From Phoronis australis (Eukaryota; Phoronida; Phoronidae), in contig NMRA01000100.1 in NCBI GenBank assembly GCA_002633005.1, positions 579,106 through 616,919 of the forward strand: a DNA stretch of 37,814 bases, given 5' to 3'. Of the stretch, positions 20,813 to 30,949 are shown one piece after another. The translations under genes and the position numbers were made by a program. Under the pieces are notes generated by a model. The model saw only the letters and a list, made by a program, of their open reading frames with translations, was not told where the DNA came from and did no database searches. Position 1 is the stretch's first letter. Every line of letters starts with the position of its first letter.

Positions 20813-22554
20813 TGCTATGAACATTCCCACTAAATAAGATTGGTCCTAACCCCAGTGGTTAATGTAAACGGTGGGCTATGGAAAATTGAACTAGACCGTA
20901 TTTATCCACCTTGGCTGAGTCGCACTCGGCTCACGATCAAAGGGATGCCAACAAGCTGCTCTAGTCATCGAGTCACGAGCGAGGATAATTGGCTTCGCTC
21001 ATGCGGATATGATCAGCTGATTACAATCTAGCTAGCAGACTGTACTTTTTATGGAGAGTTTTATGTAGTTTTTACTGTAATATTTGAAAAGAGGAGCGAA
21101 AACAAATATGAGTACAACTTTGAATTTTTCAAATCGGCCCAGGATAAGAGATTTTGCAACACAGCAACACTCACGATTACTTTCATTCGGCGCGCACTAA
21201 TACAAAAATATAGGACCTAAGTTATTTAGATTTTGGAACACATGCATTGCAATATTCAAAATACGTACGTTTATTATGAATCTTACAAGCTGTAAAACGA
21301 CGTTGTTAATTTCATTGTGTTCATTCATTATCATCCGTCAAATCGGCAATTTCCGAGATGTGATCTGCGGCGTGCGCGTATGTGTACAAATTACGTGATT
21401 GTTATGTTCCTGAAGTACGAAAATTAAGAAGGCTTTAGCATGCCGTTATTATTGACAGGGACACTATAAAACGAATTTGGATTTTGACTATAGTCTTGAT
21501 ACAGCGAGCTGGCTGACCACTGCGTCAGTGTCTCCGTTAGACCCAGAAATTTCACACAGCCCGGGTAGTTCACCTCGTCCCCAACATGTAGATCGAGCCT
21601 TGGACTATTAATACTACACGGCAGAGCTAACGACAGTCGGCCTGTGTACACAAAATCTGTGAGCTAACCAGCACTCACCTTGCTTGTTGCAGCCGTTTAA
21701 GTGAAAAACAATCTAGTAAACGCCATTTTCTTGCATAATCCTCCGCCTTTTGTAACAAAAAAGTCTGTCGTCGATGACCCGCACACGCACGCTCACTACT
21801 CTCATATGCAGACGAACTTCAAAACAAACGTCACATGACAACAACGTGTGTTCATCCAGTGATTTTCCTCGTGTTGTGGGGTACGATGTAGCGCAGATTT
21901 GGACTTAATCGCAATTAATCTGGACTCGACATGAACTTTAAAAATTGTAAAACATAAGGAAGATTTCAGATAATTTGTTGAGTCGAAACTATATTTTTAT
22001 TCAAGAGTTCAAGTTTTCCTATTGACGATCGCGATTCAGCGACGCATCAGTCTGCAAGTTTTCGCCCTGTGATGAGCACAATTTTTTGAAAAATTATTGT
22101 AATTTAACAACGGAAGTTGATAGCAATGCACCACAATTTTGTAGAAAGGCTGTCATAGGCTACAACTACGTCACAGAGCGTAAATTTGATGAATCCTAGC
22201 TTCCGATTTTACCCGTTTGGGAAACCGGGTTTCAACTGCCGTAGGCTCTCCACAATAAGCGTCCCCTCCCTGTGAAATGAATTTTTCTAAGTGTTTGTTT
22301 GAGCCAATACAGTATACCGCTTTCCACCAAGGCTAGGTGATGCAAGACATTATTCTTTGTTGCATTATAGTAACTGGTCTTGGCTAATTATCATTTTATG
22401 GTCTGGTCATCCATTCAGCCAAAAGTAGTTCCAGAGGTGGCTTATCAGCCAATTATTCACACATGCTGACTAACAATAGAAGCCTGATAAGAGTGAAGGT
22501 GGATAAATGCATGTTCCTACAGTTTCTTGTTTTAGTGGATGTGTTCACGACATG
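20811..22554 (+). mobile_element. Transposon-like element TE-C copy 2, complete (1744 bp)
   Basis: Complete homologue of 14324-15636, with the same CATG-bounded imperfect terminal inverted repeats and the same subterminal TATTTATCCACCTT / AAGGTGGATAAAT pair. The flanks differ completely from copy 1, which fixes the boundaries. The interior is CpG-richer than its surroundings and has no transposase domain I recognise. One minus-strand exon-like frame lies at 21424-21641. Likely non-autonomous, possibly carrying captured sequence. Confidence 0.6.
21424..21641 (-). CDS. Exon-like open frame inside TE-C copy 2
   Basis: On the minus strand TTTGTGTACACAG| is a fair acceptor. After it the frame reads GRLSLALPCSINSPRLDLHV, then GDEVNYPGCVKFLGLTETL and more, to a stop at 21424. 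That is about 70 residues with mixed composition and no low complexity. No domain is recognised. The equivalent part of copy 1 is in the N gap, so conservation cannot be judged. It could be a captured terminal exon or chance. Confidence 0.25.
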
Positions 22555-22837
22555 GTTTGTAACACATGCTGGTTTTCTGCTGCCTGTGGTATAGACCTTG
22601 CATGAGGTTCTACAAGATGGCAATTTTGTTCCACTTTATTGCTAAGTCTGGAAACCCCAGGTGGTCCATTATTTTTGTGTGATATAATTGAAGAATTACA
22701 GTCTACTAAATTAGTGCCATCCATACTAATCCAACAAGTGAAGTCTACCCCCCCCCCCCNTCATTAATACCTAATAGCCTGGAAATAATTTGTTCACATT
22801 TTCTCAATAAGTAACAATTATGAGCATATTCAGATAA
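22555..22837. other. Spacer with poly-C run and single N
   Basis: Contains a Rep-2 echo at about 22600. A C homopolymer ends in the N at 22760, where base calling or contig joining failed. No gene seen. Confidence 0.4.
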
Positions 22838-23404
22838 GGGCTGTTCCAGTAAAATATGTATGGGAGGGGGGAAGGCACCTTTTTTCGCACCCACCACCCA
22901 TATTTTTCATTTATTTCTTCAGCCTACCACCCGTAATTTTTTATAAGTTTGAAATGCAACCACCCGTAATTTTTTTTGTTCTTGTGGTTGACTGCACAGA
23001 CGCTTGAGTTTATCTGTTCCTCCATCACCACTAACGTCATTCATTACTAAGAAAACACGTGTTTCTTACATATGGTTATTAGCCATCGAGAAATTCTAGC
23101 ACCTGTGGTTAAATGGTGTTATGGGCATGCCGATGAGGAGATCGGAGGGAGTGAAAAAGTCGGAGTTCTTTGCAAGTTGCATTTTTGTTTCAGTTTTTGA
23201 TTCTGTGCAGATTGTTTATAAAATTTACTAAAATTACCCACCATCAAACATTTATGGCCCAATGAAACAACAACGACCTGTAAATTTTAATTTTTTTGAA
23301 GTACGACCACCAGCCATTTTGAATTTAAGTCAAACGCAACAACCCATAAATTTTTATTTCAGTTGCCTTCCCCCCCTCCCACACAGATTTTTCTGGAACA
23401 GCCC
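22838..23404. mobile_element. Harbinger-like MITE, 567 bp
   Basis: Terminal inverted repeats of about 40 bp. The left end is GGGCTGTTCCAGTAAAATAT with GGGAGGGGGGAAGGCA further in. The right end is the reverse of GGGCTGTTCCAGAAAAATCT with the same G-rich block. Both sides carry TAA (22835-22837 and 23405-23407), the three-base target duplication typical of PIF/Harbinger. The interior has no transposase but repeats an ACCACCC-GTAATTTTT motif, noted as a finding. Boundaries are secure; superfamily is inferred from TSD length and the GGGCTGTT terminus. Confidence 0.75.
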
Positions 23405-23620
23405 TAATTTATTTATTTTTTAAACTGAGTTTTGGGTATTTGTGTGAAACATTGATGTTGAGTGCAAGACCAAATCTCTGTAGCCAGAGCCTTGGAAGGA
23501 AAATGGTAAAATGTTATTACATGTGTCATGTCAGCTGTGTTTTCTTTCACAGAGTCACATGTGTGCATAATGAGGGTGCTTAACTGGATTTCCAAAACTG
23601 TCTTTATAAGAAATACTCAC

Positions 23621-23806
23621 AGGCATAAGCAAAATGCAGGTGACAGGTTGCTTCTTATAGATCTTTTCAGTGTAGTGGACACTCCTTAGCATCTGCCACA
23701 GGTACACCCTGATGACAATCACAGCTGGTGATACCCACCACTCCAGTGAGTATGGACACAGCAAGTTGAATACAATGCCCTCATCCTCAGATATACTTAT
23801 GTGAGG
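23621..23806 (-). CDS. Internal exon, 62 codons, of an unrecognised (possibly membrane) protein
   Basis: A textbook exon: acceptor TTTTTTTCAG| at 23807 and donor |GTGAGTAT at 23620, 186 bp, phase 0 at both ends, no stops. It begins PHISISEDEGIVFNLLCPYS and continues LEWWVSPAVIVIRVYLW, with a weakly hydrophobic run, ending in YTEKIYKKQPVTCILLMP. GC content and codon use differ from the flanks. The upstream candidate exons at 24771-24837 and 25962-26041 join to it in a single open frame (phase 2, then 0). I do not recognise the family. This is the best-supported host coding exon on the minus strand. Confidence 0.6.
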
Positions 23807-23929
23807 CTGAAAAAAATCAAACCACATTAATTTTGAGTTGTAGTTTAAACATGACCTCAACATGAAGGGGAATGTTGTTTTCATAGCTGCAAACTGGTTG
23901 TTGTTCTTCAAAAAGCCAGTGGTCCATTA

Positions 23930-24770
23930 TTAATGAAGTTTTAATTAATGAAGTTTTAAGACAGTATAATTTTCAGCATTTTATGTGGCATATTTTAGTG
24001 ATACATAGCAAATGTATTTTATTACAGGTTTTCAGTTTTGTTACCTATAAAGCTTGTGTGATTACTGATGAAAGAAAACAATAAGAATGACTTGATAACA
24101 CAAAAGTTATGTAGAATCGGTTCTATTGCGTTAAGAAACGAGAGTTCCAAGCATACCTGCATGTGAAGAGACCGAACATCAATTGCCACCTAAGCCTATT
24201 CCTCTGCACATGGCTCAGTACTCCAATCATGTTGTCTCTGTTGCTTGAGTATTGTTATTGTTGGTGAACTGGTGATGCACATTACGGTGAACCTTTAAAA
24301 ACATTGTAATCACATAAAATGCCAATCTGAGCAGTACATAGATAACATTGATCAATACATTCCATAGGATACACATTTTCGCAAAAGTATGAGTGTACCA
24401 GAAATTGAAACTTCAGTGTTCTACCTGTTTCCAGACTAATTAAGTTTATTTCCTTTGTTAACTTGCCAATACCGATGCTAGAAGTCTGTAACAGCTGACA
24501 TTCAAGGAGGATAGATGATTTTCGAAGCACCCTTTAGGCCCTCTGCCATGTAAACTGATGGATTGTGTTCTTGATAAAGTGAGTCTGCAAGGGCCTAGTT
24601 GCACACTCAAAGTCCAAGAAAGAGTATATTAATTAAAAGCAAGCACTGTCATTAACCTTCCCCTGTCCCTAGCCCTTTATTTACCCAATCGAGACCATAC
24701 CACTGATAATACAAGATGTAACCTGCTCGACCTTTATTAATGCTACTACTGATCTGCCTTTGGCTTATAC
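23930..24770. other. Intron-like sequence
   Basis: Presumed intron of the minus-strand candidate gene. Two weak coding-like pieces were seen. A plus-strand 24133-24246 frame reads PACEETEHQLPPKPIPLHMA before a stop. A minus-strand 61-bp segment near 24413-24475 has CAG acceptor and GTAGAA donor, but its phase is incompatible with the neighbours. Neither is called. Confidence 0.25.
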
Positions 24771-24837
24771 CTTTTGCCTTTGAGGAGGTCCCATACATAG
24801 TATATTGTTCTGTAATGATGTGACCACTCCCAGTGTC
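24771..24837 (-). CDS. Candidate small exon of the minus-strand gene
   Basis: 67 bp between acceptor GGTTCTCAAATTGCAG| (24838) and donor AAAG|GTATAAG (24770). Entered in phase 2 from 25962-26041, it reads TLGVVTSLQNNILCMGPP with no stop and leaves in phase 0, which is what the exon at 23621-23806 needs. Another frame is also open, so the phase match is the main support. Confidence 0.35.
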
Positions 24838-25040
24838 CTGCAATTTGAGAACCAGATTTCTTCACTGAATAACAGGCATCAACTTGTTGCATCCCATTCC
24901 CAACCATGGTTTTGTATGATCTCACTATTCTCGCAACAAGCTTCAGCCTACCGGCACTTCCCAAGTTTGCTTGCATTTAATCCGAGGATTCATCGCTGAT
25001 CCAGTGGGTTGTGTTCAAGTGGACTAGCTAGCTGACTAGT

Positions 25041-25465
25041 CAGTGGTGGATTTAGAGGGGGGCTATGGCCTCCCTAAAATTCTCACAGTTCCCATTTGGC
25101 AGTTCGGGGGTGCAAATGTTTGGTGAACTAAATCCTGGCCAATACTCTGCCCTGTTCCCCCAACTCAAAATCCTGGATCTGCCCCAGGGGCGAATCCAGT
25201 ATTTTGAGTTAGGGGGGCCAGGGCACAGGAATAACCAGAATTTTGCGACATGCGCGAGCCCAGCCTGATGTAGGAATGCGGGGGTGTCGAATTTTTGGGT
25301 TTGTGGATCTTATTACTAAAAAACATAAACGGTAAACAGGGTTTGTTCAAGGTGCATGTGCTAATCAGCAATTTGCACCCCGAACTGCCAAATGGTATCT
25401 GGGAGAATTTTAGGGGGGCCATGGCCCTCTTGCCCCCCCTCCTTAAATCCTCCAATGTGCCCCTG
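25041..25465. mobile_element. Composite fold-back DNA element, 425 bp, CTAGT target duplication
   Basis: Starts CAGTGGTGGATTTAG and ends CCTCCAATGTGCCCCTG, flanked by CTAGT on both sides (25036-25040 and 25466-25470). The outer arms are inverted: CCTAAAATTCTCACAGT and CATTTGGCAGTTCGGGG near 25075-25110 recur in reverse at 25376-25415. An inner inverted pair meets at about 25186 (AACTCAAAATCCTGGAT against ATCCAGTATTTTGAGTT). This looks like two related MITEs head to head, the left one internally deleted. Confidence 0.7.
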
Positions 25466-25584
25466 CTAGTACAATATACAAGTAGAGTGTGTATATAGAG
25501 TCCCTGGTGATAGACGATGGTTTTCTTATGGCAATGAAAAACCACGAATGGTTTTGCAATTCAAGTCCAAAGTCTGAAAACTGC

Positions 25585-25660
25585 CAGCAGGTAGAAATTC
25601 AACTCACGACCATCGAGTGACAAACAGGGTCTATCCAACCACAATAACATTACACTCCAT
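25585..25660 (-). mobile_element. tRNA-derived SINE head, decayed
   Basis: The minus strand reads GTGGTTGGATAGACCCTGTT, then CACTCGATGGTCGTGAGTTG, then AATTTCTACC. It has an A-box-like start, an anticodon-arm-like CACTCGATGGTCG and a degenerate B box (GAGTTGAATTTC for GGTTCGAATCC) at tRNA spacing. Many invertebrate tRNA-SINEs have this order. The body towards 25490 is not recognised. Confidence 0.4.
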
Positions 25661-25961
25661 TGATAGGGCTAGGGCTATCCTTGGTACAAATCTGTATACT
25701 AAATATACTACCCTGGCTGTGTGAATTTCGGGCTCTATTGAAGAAAAACACACAGTGGTACCTAGCTGTATTTTGATACCGCTAGCTGGCTGGGTACCAC
25801 TGCAGACTCCCTCGACTCGATCACAACGATTACTATCAAATTGAGTACGTAATTTTCCCACAGGTAATGGTTTCATCTAATTCTAAGAGTAATAGTTAGA
25901 CTGTTCAGCTCATACAGGGAGCAATATCGTCATCAAAATGTTCAAGAAACGAATAAATTAC

Positions 25962-26041
25962 CTGGTTAAGGCGAACTTCTCTTCTTCGGAGCAGTACCGG
26001 AAACAGCTGATTAGTTGCCGAAAGGTCAAACCGCACAGCAT
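25962..26041 (-). CDS. Candidate first coding exon of the minus-strand gene
   Basis: An ATG at 26041 starts MLCGLTFRQLISCFRYCSEE, then EKFALT, ending at donor ACCAG|GTAATT (25961) in phase 2. Without splicing it would stop at once. Upstream lies CpG-bearing sequence with TTCCGG/GCATTATGGGCAAC strings typical of TATA-less promoters. Phases fit the exons at 24771-24837 and 23621-23806. The family is unknown and the start is tentative. Confidence 0.35.
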
Positions 26042-26600
26042 TATGGGCAACATTCGTTTGTTTTGATCACGCAGATTTTAAGAAAATAAAAAATAAAAGA
26101 AAAAATATGTACAGGCAGCAGATCGACCCCATACTTACGAAAAGTTCTAATTAAGTGTCAGAGAGTATGTTTCAATGGTTTTTATGCAGATTCACGATGT
26201 TTTTAAAACGTCTACAAAGGGATCATATGACTTTAAAGTTTACACATTCTTAAGTGAAACATGGGAAACAGTATATCTGCTTCCATTAAGAGACGCACGT
26301 TACTTTGAGATTTCACACTGATCGGATAAGAAATTCATTCTCTAGCAGATATAAACAAAGATATCTGGAAAGCAACATTTCTGGAGAAAAATCATTTCTC
26401 CAAGTAAAAACAAACTTCACAACAAAGCAGCACACTAGTAGAAGATTCATTTGGCCAAGTATTAATGAAGATTGATGAGAATGAAAATTGTCGACCGAGA
26501 AACAGGACATAGGACGTAAAAGTAACCAGTGGAGGCGAGCATATCCGGAATATTTTCATTAGCTATTTTGTTACCGACATATTCTGTTAATTTCTTTCAG

Positions 26601-26750
26601 ACGGCGGTCACAAGCACTGCAGACAAATTCATGACCCCAATGGGATGTTATACCGATGGGGAAAACGACGCACAAAGAACGGCTTCTACTGTCAGCGCTG
26701 GGACAAGGATACTCCGCATGAAACCGATTTAAATGATGAGTTTCTTCCCA
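26601..26750 (+). CDS. Kringle-domain exon (first half of a kringle)
   Basis: Acceptor TTTCTTTCAG| at 26600 and donor |GTAAGTTTTC at 26751 bound 150 bp with phase 1 on both sides, the usual phase for extracellular-domain exons. It reads GGHKHCRQIHDPNGMLYRWG, then KRRTKNGFYCQRWDKDTPHE, then TDLNDEFLP. The pattern is C...G-x-Y-R..., T-x-x-G-x-x-C-Q-x-W, PH and a closing P. This is the N-terminal half of a kringle, a disulphide-bonded extracellular binding module. The plasminogen family splits kringles at about this point. The second half (NYCRNPDG...WCYT) was not found in the next kilobase, so it lies beyond a long intron, or the exon is orphaned. Confidence 0.7.
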
Positions 26751-27484
26751 GTAAGTTTTCATATCTTTTTGCACAGCAAAAACAATTCGTTCTATTCCTG
26801 AATTTGCCCATAAGTTAAAGTCCTTAAGCTGAGGACTAGACAAACACTGTACGTAAATTTCATGTCGATCAGACGAAACTAGTCAATAAAAGAACAGTCT
26901 CTTAAAAAGTAAATTTCGAATATCTGAAGAACAGTAGTAGACGAAAAACGTGTTTCAGGATGCAGATAACGCTTGAAAAGTCCTATCCACATACCAAATT
27001 TTGAAAAGATCCGTCAAGAGTCGCCAAAGATAAGGCACAATACTCAATTGGAAAGCAGTTCCAGGAAAATCTCGAATAACACGAGAACGATAAGTCCAAA
27101 CTGCACGCATACGCCATAGTTTGTAATACGATCCATCCACAGAAAAAAAAAACTCAGCGGAGCTACGGCTCTGCTTACCAAAGCCGTGAAAAATGCCACC
27201 ACACTGTCACGTTGCGTCCGACCAAAATAGCCTCCGATTTATTTAAGAGTTTCGATATGTGAATTCCGCGTTGTAGCAGGACAGCATAAAACAACAAACA
27301 AAGAAGCAAACAAATAAAACGTTTATTTCAAAACTCATAGGGCCATTGACTTACAGTTTAACATGTTAATATACAAACAGTATAATCTTGCACTATCATC
27401 AAATACGCATAATTTCGCTTCTAATTACCATTACTAGTTGAATGAAGGATGTAGTATTTCTTAAAACATACATAGAATCTGAAC
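26751..27484. other. Non-coding stretch after the kringle exon
   Basis: No second kringle half, no other domain. The minus-strand frame 26955-27140 has no recognisable motif. There is an A10 run at about 27145. Confidence 0.3.
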
Positions 27485-27486
27485 CT

Positions 27487-27973
27487 AAGAGTGCCTTATT
27501 GTTACTATTTCTAACAATTCATTGTTGTAATAGATATTTCCGAAGGTCTGCAAGGACAGGGTAATAAAATAAAACGTGTATCTCTGTTTCAATTTCATCG
27601 GTGAGGATGTCTTGTTGATAATGTCAACGACAGCACGGTTGTCACACAGGAAGAGGATCTTGTGGTTGGCGAGCTTTGAACCCCACAGTTCTAGCGCTAT
27701 GACAATCGGAAGGAGTTCCTTGAAGGTGATGTGATGGTGTTGCAGGTGCTCGGGCCACGGGCAGGCAAACCAGGAGGCTCCCAATGTCGCAGCAAAATCC
27801 CCGTTGGAGCCCGCAGCATCAGAGTACAGTTTGATGGTGTCTGAAGATGTCCACTCGTCGAATAGGAACAGTGTNAGCAAAACCCCCGTTGGAGCCCGCA
27901 GCATCAGAGTACAGTTTGATGGTGTCTGAAGATGTCCACTCGTCGAATAGGATTGTTTATCACCTGACTGCAA
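27487..27973 (-). mobile_element. RNase H fragment of a DIRS-like (tyrosine-recombinase) retrotransposon
   Basis: The minus-strand frame contains DEWTSSDTIKLYSDAAGS, then WFACPWPEHL, then ITFKELLPIVIALELWG and NHKILFLCDNRAVVDIIN. These are the RNase H-like landmarks: first Asp in YSDAAG, Glu in KELLP, second Asp in CDN. The ELxPIVxALxLWG-x(n)-ILFLxDN arrangement is characteristic of the RNase H of DIRS-like elements, where the enzyme removes RNA from the RNA:DNA hybrid. Catalytic residues are kept, but the sense is lost after about residue 130, and the N-terminal 40 residues are a duplicate caused by the join at 27875. No RT or recombinase is present. Confidence 0.6.
27875..27875. other. Single-N join with 77-bp duplicated flanks
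   Basis: 27791-27867 and 27876-27952 are the same 77 bp with one T/C difference, on either side of the N. This is two overlapping contig ends that were not merged. Confidence 0.85.
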
Positions 27974-30949
27974 TTACATAACCAAACAAGGGTGGCACAT
28001 TGAAAGTGGTATCGCTTTTCATTTTAATAAAAAAATCAGAACCTCTCGGAGTTGAGTTGTAACAAGTGATCATGTGATTTGCAAACATTATTTTGCAATG
28101 CTTGTCATAATATAACAATTAGAAATGAAACAAAAACTTATAGTTTTATTCATTGTTCTTTAACTTACTCTGGTTTTTGCCGCCACCCATGTGGAATGAG
28201 TACATGTTCTTGGCTGAAGATGAATGCAGTGACTTTGATGTGAGGAAAAGTCATGAAAGCACTTGGGTGACTTTAGCTCCATTTCACTCACATTTTGTGA
28301 CCATTAAGTTTACTATTGGAAAGTAAAGCATGAACTGTTTAAGCCACTGTTTCCATGTCATATACATGTTTCACATTTCAGTGTTTCCTATAGTAGCTAA
28401 CACTATTTGCGGCACTGTCACAATATCACATGTACATTGACGAGTGTGGACAGTAGCCAAAAACATGTATGCCTGAGGTATCCCCACGGCAGTCGAAGAC
28501 TGGAGCACAAAACATTCAGGTATCATCCCTATATTGCTATAGAAACTTGATTCAGCTACTGTAAAATCGAACTATAAACCATGGTCATGCCAAACCTGCC
28601 ATGGTTCGAATGGTTAGTTGTGGTTAATTAACTATCACACACTTTCTCAGCATTTAAACCTTTACAAGTGTCACTTTCATTAGTGCTTTGTTCACAGTTT
28701 GAGTTAAAATACCTTTAAAACTGCTGAGGTCTTTGTTTGCACTTTTGTAGCCAGATTGCTAACTTCAAAACCCACTCATGGGCAGGAAAAAGCCTTTGTT
28801 CATTGGTGCATCAATTACTTCATGGCACTGTATGGATGCGTTTTGACATCAGTTTTCACTTAAAAGTGACTCAAAAGTGACTCGGGACTGGTTAAGAACT
28901 AACTGTCTTTTGCGGATAGCCAATGCCCGTCTGACATGTGAATTCGGAAGTATTCAGTATCCAATTGGCAAACAATATTTATTTTAACTGTTTGTAGTGA
29001 ATTATATGTATGTATAAAACTCTTTCTTCAGTTACTTAAGAAATAAGTCTGTCTTAAATGATCAAAGTGATATTGGGTTCAATTATTGAACCATAATGTA
29101 AAAGTTTGTGAGTTTGGGCACTGTCTAAAATTTGGGACATTGAAATTCAAGCCAGAATTGAATTTCCTTGATTCTTAATAATAGGACATAAACAATTTTG
29201 GCTTTCATAATCGTATTTCTCAAATATTAGACACTGCATATTGTATAAACGAGAGTCTGAGAATATCTATGTTGCCGGCACAATTCTGTCACCGAAAAGA
29301 CATCAGACTGCATCGCATGGACTCTCTTTCATGTTGGAAATATTTTACTGACAGGGCAACGCTTTCATGTGTCTCTGTTGAGTGAAACACTGAGGTAACT
29401 CATAATGTGTTTTGGTAGTGATAGAGCAGCCGGAAAATCCTCCCCTCATTGTGGGGTTGGTTGAAATTCCTGAGTAAACTACATGCCTTTATTTGGCCAG
29501 TAACATGTGATTTCATGCTAATACACATTAGCTGATGGCATTAAGAAAAGGAAAGTTTTTACTTCAAAATTACATCTATTTTCCACAAGATTTATCGGGA
29601 ACTTTTTAAGACCACCACATTAGGATCAATGCCCAATGGTGGTTATACCATCCTCAAACACACATGTGTTACAAGTTATGTATCCATGTTCGTTAAAAAC
29701 GAATTGTAGAAAGAGTATATTGTAGCAATCGAACGTTGTTAATAAACGACAGGTACGTTACAATGCTACTCGATTGTGCTTTTCCTGAATCTTCTAATTC
29801 AGTAGATATGGGTTGACTAAACAGACTTGTCGAAAAAGTCACTTGTATTGTACTGTATAAACTTAACATCGCGATGTTATTCAATTGTAAATTTGGTCGC
29901 TGAAAAAAGTTGCAAGGCATCTCACCATTCATATAAAAGTAGTTCCATTGCCAGACCAGGCGTAATTATGTTTATTGCTCCCACAACTGTAATTATCATG
30001 TTTATTGCTCCCACAGCAAGTGGGTAATGAACTATTGAAATCACTGAAAAAGCGTGTCAAGTTTATAGTCCCTGTTAAACCCCTGAGATTCTATCACAAT
30101 CATTTCGGGTTATGTGACCCTTTTTTCATTGATTGTAATTGTTGAATTTGGAATGGCCAATATTGCACATTTCTGAAATTCAGCACATGTTAAAACCTTG
30201 GGCTAAATAATTAATTACAGTGACTCAAACTGGAGATTTTTTACTATTATTATATATGGTAAAATTTCACAATTTAGAACACAAAATTGGTGGAAAACAA
30301 TTTTATTCTTCATAAAGAGATGTACCAAATTCATGTTTTTCTGTGTTCAGTGTCATACCTACCACCAGACAGTAGGCACTTAGAAGCCTCTGATGGAAAA
30401 ATGAGAAAGGTCAATTATTTTTTACTATTATTTTTGTCTGAAATTGGTGTGATAGTGCCATGGGTAAGCTAAGGTTACTGGCTCAGTATTGTTTCCTCAT
30501 CCAAGTGTTTTCAAACATGGTGGTCGTTAGATATGTATTGGGTCTAATGAATACACTGGTTGCTGGATTATTCAGTGCTCAAGTCCCTGACAAACTTGAA
30601 AATATCACTTGTAAATAATTGTGTGGTGGCTCTGCACTTGTTAACTAGGGGTTTAGTCAATATCTATGAAAGTGTGCAAAGAAAACATAGATCACATTCT
30701 GTATGAAGGGCTACTTAAATTCAACTGGAGTGTCATTTGGAAATTGTGCAGAGAATTTCGACAATAATACAAGACCTTCCAAAAACTAAGACAAGACAGG
30801 ATTTGCGACTGCCATTTGTATGATAATGTGGAAATGCAATCGGCAGTCAGCAAGTAATAAAAGTTTTTCAGATGTCATTTAAGTTATTGTGATTTCAGTT
30901 AATAGTCCAAAAATCGAATACCCAACTGTTGATTTTGCTTGCTGAAAAG
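27974..30949. other. Long non-coding stretch
   Basis: About 3 kb with no convincing exon. Near 28740-28765, ACTTTTGTAGCCAGATTGCT echoes 11060-11085 (GTTTTGTAGCCAGGCCGCTT), a weak dispersed-repeat trace. At 29970-30016, TGTTTATTGCTCCCACA is present twice, 33 bp apart. Frames at 29693-30472 are unsupported. Confidence 0.35.

Noticed and set aside
23413-23595. 60-codon minus-strand frame next to the good exon
   Set aside because: Lies in the presumed downstream intron, with no convincing donor and no domain.
24413-24475. 61-bp minus-strand exon between 23.8 and 24.8 kb
   Set aside because: Phase does not fit the neighbouring exons and the sense is weak.
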